Assembly: GCA_022605955.1 (NCBI GenBank)
Contig: JAKCOZ010000021.1
Span: 16,108,161 to 16,172,160, forward strand
DNA length: 64,000 bases
Direction of reading: 5' to 3'
Source: Rallus limicola
Taxonomy: Eukaryota > Chordata > Aves > Gruiformes > Rallidae
The translations under genes and the position numbers were made by a program. Positions 52,660 to 64,000 of this stretch are shown here, one piece after another. Position 1 is the stretch's first letter. Each line of letters starts with the position of its first letter. The notes below the pieces were generated by a model. The model made no database searches. It was not told the DNA's origin and saw only the letters and a list, made by a program, of their open reading frames with translations.

Positions 52660-53560
52660 CGCTCAGCGGCCGGTGCAGCGAGCACCTTCCCCGGCCTGGG
52701 CATAAATGCGACGTTTGGGGTTCTGGGGCGCGCCCGGGCTGGGGCCGGCGCTGCCATAAGGCCCCGCGGGGCGGGGGGCGGCGGCCCCTTTGTCCCGGCT
52801 CCATCCGGGCTCCGCTGGCGGCGGGGGGGGGCACCGCCGGGGCCGGTCGTTAGGGAAGTGCCGGCTTGGGGGTGGGCGCGCGCGTTGCTAAGGAAGTACG
52901 TCAGAGCTGGGGGCGGGTCCTCCCGCTGCTTCCGGTGCCGCGGGAGGAGGCGGCCGCTCGGCTCCATGGTGACGGCGCAGGTGAGTCCGCCCGGCCCGGC
53001 CCAGCCCGGCCCGGCCCGCGTGTGCGGGGGCCCTGCCGCCGCCGCCCCACCACCCCGCGTGTGCGGCGGGACCCCGCTCCGAGGAGCCGCCGCCGCCGCC
53101 CGGGGCGCTCACCCGAGAGTCGGTCCGGCGGTACCCGCCGCTCCCCCGGAGCCGCGCGGGTGTGACAGCGCGGGGCATCCGTCGCTCCTGTGGCCGCCTC
53201 CGTTCGCACGACATCGCCCGTGTCCGTGTCGGCCGGGGCGGCGAGCGAGGCAGGCGGCGAGCCCTGCCCGTTGCCAGGCTGCCCGTGGCGAGGCCGCGGG
53301 CGGGTGGCCCCGTTTGGGCGGGTGGCCCCGTCCGTCGAGCCGGGGGCCCAGGGTGCCCCCGCAACCCCTTTCCTGATGCACCTGGTGTCGCGGCTGCGGG
53401 GGCGGCAGGTGGTGCTCGGGCGGATCCGTCGCCAGAAGCGAGCTCAGGGTCCCAGTTGGAGCTGGAGTCTGGTACCTGCTGCCTCCCCGGGGCCGGGGGA
53501 CACCCGTGGGGTGCTGTGCTGATGGCGGTGACCGGAGGCACTTAGTGGAATCGGGGCAGG
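52660..53560 (+). promoter_or_regulatory. KIF3B: KIF3B CpG-island promoter
   Basis: Dense CpG block spanning the putative first exon. An ETS consensus (GCTTCCGGT, complement of ACCGGAAGC) lies at 52928-52936 and a partial CRE (TACGTCAG) at 52897-52904. No TATA box is visible. Initiation around 52890-52930 is inferred. Confidence 0.65.
52930..52980 (+). other. KIF3B: KIF3B exon 1 (5'UTR), approximate 5' end
   Basis: Ends at a strong donor CGCAG|GTGAGT (intron starts 52981). It contains an ATG at 52966-52968 that opens an upstream ORF continuing into exon 2. The exon 2 acceptor is at 57704-57705, giving 59 nt of 5'UTR there. The link between this donor and exon 2 is inferred from position and family gene structure. 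Confidence 0.6.
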
Positions 53561-56500
53561 CGGTGCCCTGGCAGCAGAAGGCACGCCGTGGCACGGGTGG
53601 CACTCGCCAGCCCAGCTCCAGCGCCGGGGATGGATGCCCTGTGCTGGCTGGGGTGCGTTCGGCAGGGATGTCAGAGGAGAGCAGTGACCGGAGGGGCAGT
53701 AAGCAACACGAGTAGTTAATGCCAGACGTTATGAACCCACAAATGTTTGGAAGATTTAAAGCACAAGAAAGCAATGGAATTTTTAAGCGGTGCCTGGGGA
53801 TGTGCAGAGGGGCAGGGGTTAGGCAGCACACCAGAAAATCTTCCAGAGATCTTTAAACTTCAGCCAGGAAGCGGAGAGGCCTCAGGGCTTCAGCCTGCCA
53901 GAGGTGGATGGCAGCAGTGATGTGTGAGTCACAGCACAGTGGGCATGGCTGGCTGAGCTCTCCGGTCTGGCTCCTGCACATCTCTGAGGAGGAAGTGGCT
54001 GCCTCAGCTTGTGTTCAGGTTGTGGAGTTGCTCCTTTTTTTCCTGTGTAAAACCTTGTGTTGAGTAAAAGAAACAAGGATGCTTGGATTTCTGCCCACCC
54101 TCCCCTCTTGGTCACCTGGAGAAAACTCAAATACTTTTGTCTCAACCTTGACCTTGGTCCTTACAGACCTGGCCCAAGTCACTCTAGGCTGAACTAATGT
54201 AGTGAGTGAAGCCCCCTCCCCGTAGCAGAGTGGGTGGCACGGCAGCGTGCCCATCATTCCATTCCCAGTCCCAGCTCCTCTGGCCATCCCTGTCTGGCTG
54301 CTCGGGGCAACTTAAACGTTGCTCTGGAGTTTCTGGGGAGTACAAACACTGCCAACTAATTGGATTTATTTTTCAGTTGCACTCTTGAGTAAGTCTGGGG
54401 AGAAGCATGATCTGTTATGCTTCCAGTACACTTCACAGGAGCAGCTGAAAGAATTGGAGAAGATTCGTGATGGGTTCTTATGAAAATAGCCCAAATCAGG
54501 GATAAAAGAGTTTAGCAGTGACTATAAAAAGAGGCTTGCATCTGAAATGGGGAAAGGTGTCAAGAGATTATTCAGCTCCCGTTGATGGGATATACCCAGA
54601 GGAACAGCAGATATGCAGTGTAATTTAGGTTCAATCTGTGTCTCAGCCAATGCTGTTGCAGAGGGGACGGGCTGGATATTCCACTGCTACCTTCCAGGTG
54701 AGCCTAGGGATGGCAATGTGTGCTCTTGTAAAAAATTGTTTCTGTGAGAATTAACTGAATTCCATCGTTTAATGTTAGTCAGCATCACTTACACAGCATT
54801 GCTTCTCTTCAGAACTGTATTTTGGATGTTAATGACATGAAATAAAGCAAGGCTGTGCTCTGGGGAATCCCTGCCTGAGGAGTGTTTGCCAGTGTCAACA
54901 TTCACTGTGATGGTGCAGATCAGTAAAGCAGCAGTCGTTTAGGGAGATTGGACCACAGGAATACCTCAGGAGGGTTTGGAAGGAGAGGTGTGTATTTGTA
55001 TATACAGCTACTCTTAGTGAGTAGAAGGACAGCTGCTTTTTATGCTTCTGCAAGACATGTTCCCATTTCCATAGTCCTTCTCTGCTGGTATTCCAGAATA
55101 CATGTTCCTTGTGGCTCAGACTGTAAAGTCATCTTGATTTGGAGTTCCTGTTTAGGAGGGAAATGTTTTTATTCAATATCAGTCCCAGATTCCTGTAGTG
55201 ATTTGAATTTGCTGTGCAGGTTGTAAAGAGCTGCACGTTCCTCATCTTCCTCCTGGTAGTTAGCATGTGCTTTCATGGGAATAGCAAGGAGCAGGGACTC
55301 TCCTCACAAAACCAAGCAGCTTCCAAAGGCCATATTGGGGTTTCCAAACAATCCTTAACATGTTTGTTTGTTGTTCTTGCCTTGTTTTTTTTGTAGTGCA
55401 GACCGACAGTCTGGATACTGGGGTAGAAATGTGATGTTCTTTCTCAGTCCTCTAGCTCTGCTCCTGAAATTCTCTGTCTCCCTGTTTGAGAAGCTCTCCT
55501 GAGACATGCAATTACCAAGTAAAAAATAAATTAGGCAATGTCTGTGTGCTTCTGCAGAGCCAGCTGGTAGTGGAAGAGCGAGACTGTCCTGAGGAGGCCA
55601 GACTGAATGTGTGCCAGTGCTACCTGGGGCTTCCAGAGTTTTACATTTAGTTCCAGTTGGCAGAAAGATCTCAGAGCTCTTCCTGAAAGAGATTTTTTTT
55701 AAAAAAGCTTATTAGAAATGACCTGGCACTCCACAAGCTGGGCCAGTGAGACCTTCCCTGTAAGGCTGTCGCTGCAGCAGTAACACAGCCTTTGTGTTCT
55801 GTTTTAAATGGCAGCTCATTGTGCCAGCGAGTGAGGGATGTGACAGCGTTTCTTGCCTGGGCAGAGCTGGCTTCTAGGGGAAATCCTGATAAAAATATAT
55901 TGCCAGAAGGAAAAACAATGGCACAGACCCATCTGAACAGTTGTGATTGAAATACCTACAGCGAGTAGGGTTGAATTTGATATCCCCACAAAAGCTGATG
56001 GGTGAGCTCTAGCCAGGGAGGATGCACATGTTAGTGTGTGGGATCCTTTCACCAGGGCAGTTGCATTACAGGAAGAGGGGGCAGGGCTCAGAGGAGCGAG
56101 TGCTTTATGAAATTTTTATAGGAAGTAATAAGAAAGGAGTTTAAACTCACCCTCAGAAGCCTGAGAAGGGCAAATCCTGGCAGGTGTCCACTTCACACCC
56201 TGGTGTCCTCTGGTTGCTTGAGCATTAGATGAGGCATGATGTAGATTACTCCAACTTTAGAGCTTTCCCTTCTGCTCCCCGCTGAACGCGAGCAGGGCGT
56301 GCTGCTCTCTGGTTTGTGTGCTGTGATACTCGTGCAAAAACCCCACAAATGCAAGATCAGCACTGATGGGGCTGTTGGGGAGTGGGACAGAAAGACCAGG
56401 AGTCCTGGGGCTGTGAGCACACCAAGAGAGGCTGTCCAGTGTTGGGGGAGCAGCCACGCTTTGCCTTGTCTCTCTGGGGTGAGCACAGGACCAGAGGTGA

Positions 56501-57705
56501 CTTGGGACATTGGGGTGTGAAGAGCTTGAGTTTACAGGGGGTGCTCTCAGTGGGGGCACAACACAGGCATCCAGCAGCAGCACACACCCTCACCTGGCTG
56601 CAATGAGGTGGTGGAAATAATTCCTCTTGGTTGCCTGCTGATTCCAGAGCCCAGCTCCCTGGGGCAATTCACTCTCCTTACTGGTTTGTTGTACCATACC
56701 TGCACACGTTGGAGGGCTGTGCTGCGTTTGGCTGCTGCCTTTCCTTTGTAGATTGGAAGATTTGGTAAAAATTTTCCCTTGACAATTATTTTCACTCGCT
56801 TCTTGACAGCAACGAAGAGTAACATCAGTTTTCCCAAGTGTGGAAATGCTGAATATTCAGGGGATGTGGTGTCTGGAAGCGGGCAGACGCTGTAATGACT
56901 TGATCTTGAATCCTTGCAGCGGCTGCCGCCCAATTAAACATCTATTATTCTGTAAGCAGGCTTCCTGAAAGGGACCTTAAACATGTACTGCACAGGAGGG
57001 AAAAAGCATCTGGGCAGCGTTCCAGGGATTTGCTGTCATTTAAAATAAAGCCCAGGCATAGGTTTTAAAACTTTGATGGCAGGGTGGTCCTGATGACACA
57101 GCACATCACGTGGGAGGAGGCTGTAATATAAAGGTCTCAAAAACTGGAGAAGGTTTTGTCAGTACATGGGAGGTGTGAGAAGAGGTGCCTCAGGAAATGC
57201 TCTATTTATAATTCAGAGCTTCTCTTGAGTCTTGGTAGGGAGTTGAAGGACTTTCCTCAAAGCACCTGACTGATTCCCTCTCAAGAGCCTGAGCGATATG
57301 GAGAGGGCAAGTCTGTACTGGTTTTTTGAAGTGTGAGGTTTAAACCAGCTTGACTGTGAAGGGAATCAATGGCAAAGTATTATATTATTTGTATAAATAG
57401 TCTATAATGCATTATGATTATTTTTAAAGGTAAAGAAAAGGCTCTCTACCAACTGTAGGGATGTGATTTGATGAGGTAGCATAAAAGGATACTGATTGAT
57501 GGGCAGGCTTTGGTGAAAACACACCAGCTCAGCTCAGGCTTTCTTAAAGTTTTCACATTGTACTTTTCTCTTTTCCATCAGCATCCCTCACAACCTCATG
57601 CCTGCAAAATGCTGCTCGGGTAGAGGAGTCAAATCTTTGGCCTTGTGAAAAATTGCCACCTGCAGAAAACTGCCATCACATATTCCTCCTTTGTTTCTGT
57701 CTTAG
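52981..57705 (+). other. KIF3B: KIF3B intron 1 (4.7 kb)
   Basis: The first 0.6 kb is CpG island. The rest holds no exon, repeat or RNA gene that I recognise. There is an AT-rich stretch near 57370-57430. Confidence 0.6.
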
Positions 57706-57764
57706 GTTTCTAGCCCGGAATCATCATCCAGCCATCAGATCTCACCAGCCACAGACCTGCTGCC

Positions 57765-60700
57765 ATGTCTAAGTTAAAGAGCTCTGAGTCCGTTCGGGTG
57801 GTGGTGCGATGCCGGCCGATGAACAGCAAGGAGAAGACGGCTTCGTATGAGAGAGTGGTTAACGTGGATGTCAAGTTAGGGCAGGTCTCTGTGAAGAACC
57901 CACGGGGAACTTCTCATGAGCTGCCCAAGACTTTCACGTTTGATGCTGTGTATGACTGGAATTCCAAACAGGTTGAACTCTACGATGAGACCTTCAGACC
58001 TCTCGTGGACTCTGTTCTGCAAGGGTTTAATGGGACAATTTTTGCGTACGGGCAGACTGGGACAGGGAAGACATACACCATGGAAGGGGTGCGTGGGGAC
58101 CCCGAGAAAAGAGGGGTCATCCCCAATTCATTCGATCACATCTTCACCCACATCTCCAGATCTCAAAACCAGCAATACCTAGTTAGAGCATCTTATTTGG
58201 AAATCTACCAAGAGGAAATCAGAGACTTGTTGTCCAAGGACCAGTCCAAGCGGCTGGAGTTGAAGGAGAGGCCAGACACAGGCGTGTACGTCAAGGACTT
58301 GTCCTCCTTCGTGACGAAGAGCGTCAAAGAGATCGAGCACGTCATGAACGTGGGGAACCAGAACCGCTCTGTTGGTGCCACCAACATGAACGAGCACAGC
58401 TCTCGCTCTCACGCCATTTTTGTGATCACCATCGAGTGCAGCGAGCTGGGACTCGACGGGGAGAATCACATCCGCGTCGGGAAACTCAACCTGGTCGACC
58501 TTGCAGGCAGCGAGCGGCAAGCCAAGACTGGAGCGCAGGGGGAGAGGTTAAAGGAAGCCACTAAAATCAACCTCTCTCTTTCGGCTTTGGGCAACGTTAT
58601 CTCTGCCCTAGTAGATGGCAAGAGCACACACATTCCATACCGGGACTCAAAGCTGACCAGGTTACTCCAGGACTCGTTAGGTGGCAATGCCAAAACCGTG
58701 ATGGTGGCCAATATAGGCCCTGCCTCTTACAACGTAGAGGAAACTCTGACCACACTGAGATATGCCAATCGTGCCAAAAACATCAAGAACAAGCCGCGAG
58801 TGAACGAGGACCCTAAGGATGCTCTGCTACGGGAATTCCAGGAAGAGATCGCTCGGCTCAAGGCGCAGCTGGAAAAACGGTCTATTGGCAAAAGGAAGAG
58901 GAGGGAGAGGAGGAGGGATGGTGGGGAGGAGGAGGAGGACACTGAGGAGGGTGAGGATGAAGGAGATGACAAAGATGACTATTGGAGGGAGCAACAAGAA
59001 AAGCTGGAGATTGAGAAGAAAGCTATAGTGGAGGATCACAGCTTGGTAGCAGAAGAAAAGATGAGACTGCTGAAAGAGAAAGAGAAGAAAATGGAGGACC
59101 TGAGGCGAGAGAAGGAGGCGACAGAAATGCTGAGTGCTAAAATCAAGGTAGAGTTCTTCCTTGCCACACTTGCTGAAAGCACATTCTGTGGTCACTGAGA
59201 GAATCATAGAATCACAGAATCCCAGACTGGTCTGGGTTGGGAGGGACCTCAAGGGTCACAGAGCTCCAACCCCCTGCCACAGGCAGGGACACCAACCTCC
59301 AGGCCTGGAGCTACACAAGGGTGCCCAGGGCCCCAGCCAACCTGGCCTTCAACACCCCCAGGGATGGGGCACCCACCCCCTCTCTGGGCAGCCCCTTCCA
59401 GCCCCTCCCCAGTCTCTCTGCAAAGAACTTCCCCCTAAGATCAAATTTAACCCTTCCCTCCTCCAGCTTCACTCCAGCCCCCTTGTCCTGCCATTATCTA
59501 CCCTTTGAACAAGCTGATTCCCCTCCTGCTCGTATGCTCCCTTCAGGGACTGGAAGGCTGCAATGAGAGAATCTTAGGACCTTGTTTTTTTCCTTTCAGG
59601 CAATGGAAAGCAAGCTGCTGGTGGGGGGGAAAAATATTGTGGATCACACCAACGAGCAGCAGAAAATTCTGGAGCAGAAACGACAGGAAATCGCAGAACA
59701 GGTACAAGGAAGAACGTTTGTTACTTGGCATGAAAAACCCAGCTGCTGCAGAGCTCTACTAAACACTGTGTCAGGAGAAACAACAAGAAAATTTGCCTGT
59801 AGTTACCCCTGAAATTGGTTTAATGGCAATCACTAATCACAAAAGAAGGAGGGTGGGCTTGTCCCCTGTTTGCCATTGTATGACATACTTAAAGAAGGTT
59901 TAGAATAGTTTTCTTCCAGCTTTACACATTAAAGATTTATGTCCTCTTGTGATTGGAGCTGTCTGCAAGTGAAGAAACAGTTGGAAGACCATGGAGAGTG
60001 ACAGTTCAGCCATTAACTCACAGGAGGGATCTTTACTATGTACCAAAAGTTGATTTTATTTTCTATTGGTGATTCTTTAAGTGCAATGATTGGTATGAAT
60101 TGATGAAAAGGAATCTAAACATGACATTTGATTCCTTTCATTTGAAGCTTGGGCTTCAATGAAATCATCTGATTTTAGTAGCAGAGTAAAGATAAAGAAG
60201 AGTTAATGCTTCTGGGTGAGGAACTGGAAGTTAAAGGAAAAGCCCTGGAGCCCAGGGGAATAAAAGCACATGGAGTGTTGTTTGGTGTAGGTCAGCCTGG
60301 AGGTGCCAGTGGAATTGTGGTGTTGAACATTGTGTATCATCTTCTGCAGAAACGTCGGGAGCGAGAGATCCAACAGCAGATGGAAAGTCGGGATGAGGAA
60401 ACGCTGGAGCTGAAGGAGACCTATAGTTCCCTCCAGCAAGAGGTGGATATAAAGACCAAAAAACTCAAAAAGGTAAACAGAAAATGAGTCCTTGTCTAGT
60501 AGGTTAGGAGCAAAATCGAGCTGGTGTGAAGGGATCATTGGCAGGTCATGACTCTGGCTCTTGTCTCTGGTTCCAGTTATTTTCCAAGCTGCAAGCTGTG
60601 AAGGCAGAGATCCATGATCTCCAAGAGGAGCACATCAAAGAGCGCCAGGAACTGGAACAGACACAGAATGAACTCACCAGGGAACTGAAGCTAAAGTAAG

Positions 60701-62468
60701 CCCCATCATTTCATTGCCTGCCATGAACTGCAACTGTTCCTTGGGTTGGGGAAGGAAGGGACTGCGTTGCACATGCTTTTGGATTAAGATTTTAACATGA
60801 GAAAGCTACAACATCCCTCATTTTCCAGGGCTGTATTTAATCAGTGGGACAGGAGCCATGGAGAAAGTCATCTGCTAATTACATTTCTTGTGTATTTCCC
60901 ATTGCATATAGGCACCTGATTATTGAAAACTTTATTCCCTTGGAAGAAAAAAACAAGATCATGAACAGATCGTTCTTTGATGAAGAGGAGGACCAGTGGA
61001 AACTGCACCCCATAACCCGTCTGGAGTGAGTGTACTTACAATCTTTTTCTGGGGGTGGAATTAGAGGTGACAGAAGGGTTGATCTGGGGATTTAAACTGA
61101 CCCTCCAGCGTTTGTAGCTTCTTGCTGCACAGTAAGATTAAAAAAAAATACTCCCCTTAGTAGGCTGAAGAAAATAGGAATGTAGAGTTAGGAGAGTTCT
61201 GGGAAGATTAAGGTTTTTCTTCTAGATGAGCTCAACAGTTATATGTAAAATGCAGGGAATAGTGCATTCACCAGGTAAAGTAGCAGTCAATTCCTATATT
61301 TCTTCCTTGTTTTAGATAGAGAAGTTCTCAAAAATAATGATGATGAGATCTGTGGCTGGATCCCGTCTCTCCACACAGAAATGTCTCCACAGATCTGTTG
61401 TCTGCATAGTAAGAATCTGTAGGAATCCTCCCCTTTGTGCAGGGAGCAGGTGACACAGGACGACTGTCTTGCCTTCCTGTCTCTGACTGTAGGGAGCTGT
61501 TCCCACAAATGCAGCCTGGGTGGTTTCTGCTCTCGTGAAGCATGTGTGGATGGGTTAGCTCATAAACTCCAGGGGGAGTGGTTGGTTCTGGTGTATAATG
61601 GACTGGGTGTTTTTCTCTAGTAACCAGCAGATGATGAAGAGACCGGTGTCTGCTGTGGGATACAAACGGCCGCTGAGCCAACACGCCAGGATGTTCATGC
61701 TGATTCGGCCAGAGGCTCGGTACAGGGTAAGCCCAGACCTGGTCACAACATCCCATCAGGGGAATGGGAATTTCAGAGGATTGTTAGTTCTTCCATGGGA
61801 TGTAATTTTTTACAGTGCCCTGCATACATTTATAAAGTGTGTATAAAGTATTTCAGAATAAGCTTCTGGGGGGAAAAGAAACCATTTCTATGAAAACCTG
61901 TGGGATTTCTTCTTTTACTGTCACAGGCAGAGAATATTGTGTTACTGGAACTTGACATGCCCAGCAGAACCACGAGGGACTACGAAGGCCCAGTCATTGC
62001 TCCCAAAGTTCAGGCAGCTCTAGAAGCAGCTCTGCAGGATGAAGATGAGATCCAGGTGGATGCTTCAAGCTTTGAGAGCACTTCAAATAAAAAGTCAAAA
62101 CCCAGGTGAGTTGGAGGTTGGGTGAGCAGGGTAGCCAGCAGTAGAGGTATAGTACAGTTGCTATCTGTCAACACATCTTGTCAGTGAAGTTAAGGTGAGC
62201 TTGGCTGTAAAGCAAAGACAGAGAGAAAGGAACACAGGATGGAAGAGAAAGGTGAGACTGATTGGAGAATAAATCCAGTTTAAAAAAAAATCAGCTTTTG
62301 GAAGATTAATTTTGGTGAGTAACAGGTGACATTGTTGGGGCTTTTTGTTTATTTTTTCATTTTTACTTCTTCAGGCCTAAAACTGGAAGGAAATCAGGGG
62401 GATCCTCTTCAGCAGGCACCCATAGCTCTCAGCTCTACCCACAGTCCCGAGGGCTGGTTCCAAAGTAA
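57765..62468 (+). CDS. KIF3B: Kinesin-like protein KIF3B (kinesin-2 motor subunit), complete 8-coding-exon CDS, 739 aa
   Basis: Plus-end-directed motor subunit that pairs with KIF3A and KAP3 for anterograde intraflagellar and organelle transport on microtubules. Coding exons: 57765-59147, 59600-59701, 60350-60472, 60577-60695, 60912-61025, 61621-61726, 61927-62105, 62375-62468; all GT-AG, in phase, 740 codons (human 747 aa). The first coding exon holds the whole motor: P-loop GQTGTGKT 96-103, switch I NEHSSRSH ending at 216, switch II DLAGSE 245-250. After the neck come a basic and then strongly acidic stretch (about 374-410), typical of kinesin-2 charge-paired coiled coils, then the coiled-coil stalk over exons 3-6 and a Ser/Lys/Arg-rich tail ending RGLVPK. 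The start [18 protein letters not shown] matches the family. Intron 2 is mostly a CR1 element. A few residues fewer than human fit length differences in the acidic and Ser-rich runs. Confidence 0.98.
59200..59568 (-). mobile_element. CR1 LINE 3' fragment, minus orientation, filling KIF3B intron 2
   Basis: About 369 bp of CR1 with its 3' terminus at 59200 (AGAATCATAGAATCACAG, complement of the CR1 tail) and a 5' truncation near 59568. It makes up about 82% of the 452-nt intron (59148-59599), starting about 50 nt after the donor and ending about 30 nt before the acceptor AG. Confidence 0.95.
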
Positions 62469-64000
62469 AACCAGCACGAACAGCCTTTGCCTTCTGAGAG
62501 CAGAGACAAATAAAAACCTGCAGAGAGAACTCCCAGCCAGACTCCAGCCCCTTTCCCCTGGAGATGGCCTCTTTGCTGTTTAACTGACTTGTGCCAGTCC
62601 AGGTGCACTGAGCCACAGAAGATCCGTGCTTGCAATTCCGCATTTGGCCTCTGTGGGACTTTAGTTAGGAAACCAGAAATGCATGAGGTACGTTCAAGTG
62701 TGTTAGAAGCAATGGGAAGCATGGGAATCACCTCACAGCGTCACCGTCTCTCCTTCTGCACCAGCCCTTTTGCTGCACTGGGCTTTTTTTGTTTGGGTTT
62801 TTTTTTTGCTGTTGGGCAATAAGAAGACAGAGTTGAAAGTCACCTCGGCAGAACCACCGCTCCAGAGCTCCACAGTGAGAACCTAATGAGGCTGAAAAGC
62901 AGAGGATCTGTTCAGACTTGACTAGGTGCATAGTTTTTCTTCTTCCTGCTTGACAAGACTGGTATCATCATTGGGGGTTGAGAAGTTGGTCTGAGTAGGC
63001 AGGGTGGCAGTGGTCAGCATGTACTCACCACCAGGTAGCTGTGCCTGCCTTTAGAGGAGGGTCTTGAAATCAACTTTGCCCCCTCTAGAAAGGAAGCAAT
63101 AGAAACTGAAGTCCTTTCCTTGTTTACAGGCATAAGTAAGAGCTCCTCTAAACTGACCTCCTAAAGACCTCACCCCTCCCAACAGGAACCACCTTGTCAA
63201 AGAACACATCTGCATACCAGTGCCAGCTCTGCAGCTTTCTCCCTCTCTCTTGCCTCCATCGTTACCCCCCTGGCATTTCCAACCAGCCTGCAGATGAAGT
63301 CTCTAAACTGGGGAGGTGTGGGGTGGTGTATGGCCATTTTCTCACATCTCCCCATGCTCATGAGCAGCGTAGCCTTGGCTCAGAGCTGGCTGGCGGGCAG
63401 GGCTGACTCTGCTCTCCCCTGTAAGCTGGGCAGAGGGCAGAGCACCGGAACATGGAGCTGCCTCTGAGCACGCTCCTCTTGTAAGTGTGACCCCTTCCTT
63501 TGGTCCCTGAGGAGATTCAGTATTTGGGACCTTTTGTGCCTCACCTGAGCCACGTCAGAAACTTTTCCTGTGCACCTCCCAGCCCATGCAGAGCCCGCTG
63601 GGACCAGAAGCACGAGGAACTGAGGCCTGGGCAATGGAATCTGGTATTAATTCCAGGGGATTTACTTTGAAAACAAGGGAGGAAGAACCCCGGCTTTTGA
63701 TGGTCTCTGCAAAACTGCCCTATGACTTAAGCAGGCTCCTGTAATGCTGCAGGCTCGTGTGGCAGGCTAGAGGGAGGTGGAACTGCCACGCTAAGGACAG
63801 AGTAAGGTGTCCCTGTCTAGTGTCTCACAGCTCATTTGTTAAGTTTCAGTTCACTGTATGTGGAGACTTGGGATGTTACTTTTTCTGGCTGCTGTTGGCT
63901 GGCCTCCTGTGAATGTCTTTACCTGTTTCCTCTCCTTCACTGGTGACTTCCTCCAGACTGACATGTGTGAGTGCATGAGGACTTGCCTGGCTTTAGAAAT
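62469..64000 (+). other. KIF3B: KIF3B 3'UTR, running off the window
   Basis: Follows the TAA at 62466-62468. An AATAAA at 62509-62514 is only about 40 nt after the stop and is unlikely to be the main site. No convincing later signal is seen before the window ends, in keeping with the long 3'UTR of mammalian KIF3B. No further gene is seen; ASXL1 would be next by synteny. Confidence 0.55.

Overview
The window is nuclear DNA from a bird. Four closely similar CR1 (chicken repeat 1) non-LTR retrotransposon fragments are present, all introns found are GT-AG, and four GC-rich CpG-island promoters can be seen. Five genes assemble exon by exon into complete, vertebrate-length proteins: HCK, TM9SF4, PLAGL2, POFUT1 and KIF3B. 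This is the same order and relative orientation as human 20q11.21. From general knowledge of avian synteny this corresponds to the chicken chromosome 20 block. The near-identity of the CR1 copies points to a lineage with recent CR1 activity; I cannot name the species.

Layout. 1-1700: upstream flank of HCK, without a gene I can support. 1700-13250: HCK (+), with a GC-box promoter, one non-coding first exon and 12 coding exons. 13300-31745: TM9SF4 (+), 18 coding exons with a 6-kb first intron and a 1.9-kb 3'UTR. 31745-36965: convergent intergenic DNA. 36966-47400: PLAGL2 (-), two coding exons and a long 3'UTR. 46870-47960: one CpG island shared by the divergent PLAGL2 and POFUT1 promoters. 47513-52450: POFUT1 (+), 7 coding exons. 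52474-52648: a polypyrimidine tract. 52660-64000: KIF3B (+), a non-coding first exon and 8 coding exons; its 3'UTR probably runs off the end of the window.

The genes are neighbours by synteny, not one pathway. HCK is a leukocyte Src-family kinase. TM9SF4 is a nine-span endomembrane protein. PLAGL2 is a zinc-finger transcription factor. POFUT1 is the ER enzyme that O-fucosylates EGF repeats (for example in Notch). KIF3B is a heterotrimeric kinesin-2 motor subunit. The genes are packed tightly: about 0.5 kb from the end of HCK to the TM9SF4 start codon, about 0.5 kb from the POFUT1 poly(A) signal to KIF3B exon 1, and a head-to-head PLAGL2/POFUT1 pair.

I found no new gene system. The observations most worth checking are: a cluster of miR-30-seed (or forkhead) heptamers in the PLAGL2 3'UTR; an upstream ORF that would overlap the KIF3B start codon after splicing; a PU.1/octamer motif group upstream of HCK; young CR1 insertions lying within about 30-60 nt of 3' splice sites; loss of the second N-glycosylation sequon in POFUT1; and a 149-nt uninterrupted pyrimidine run between POFUT1 and KIF3B.
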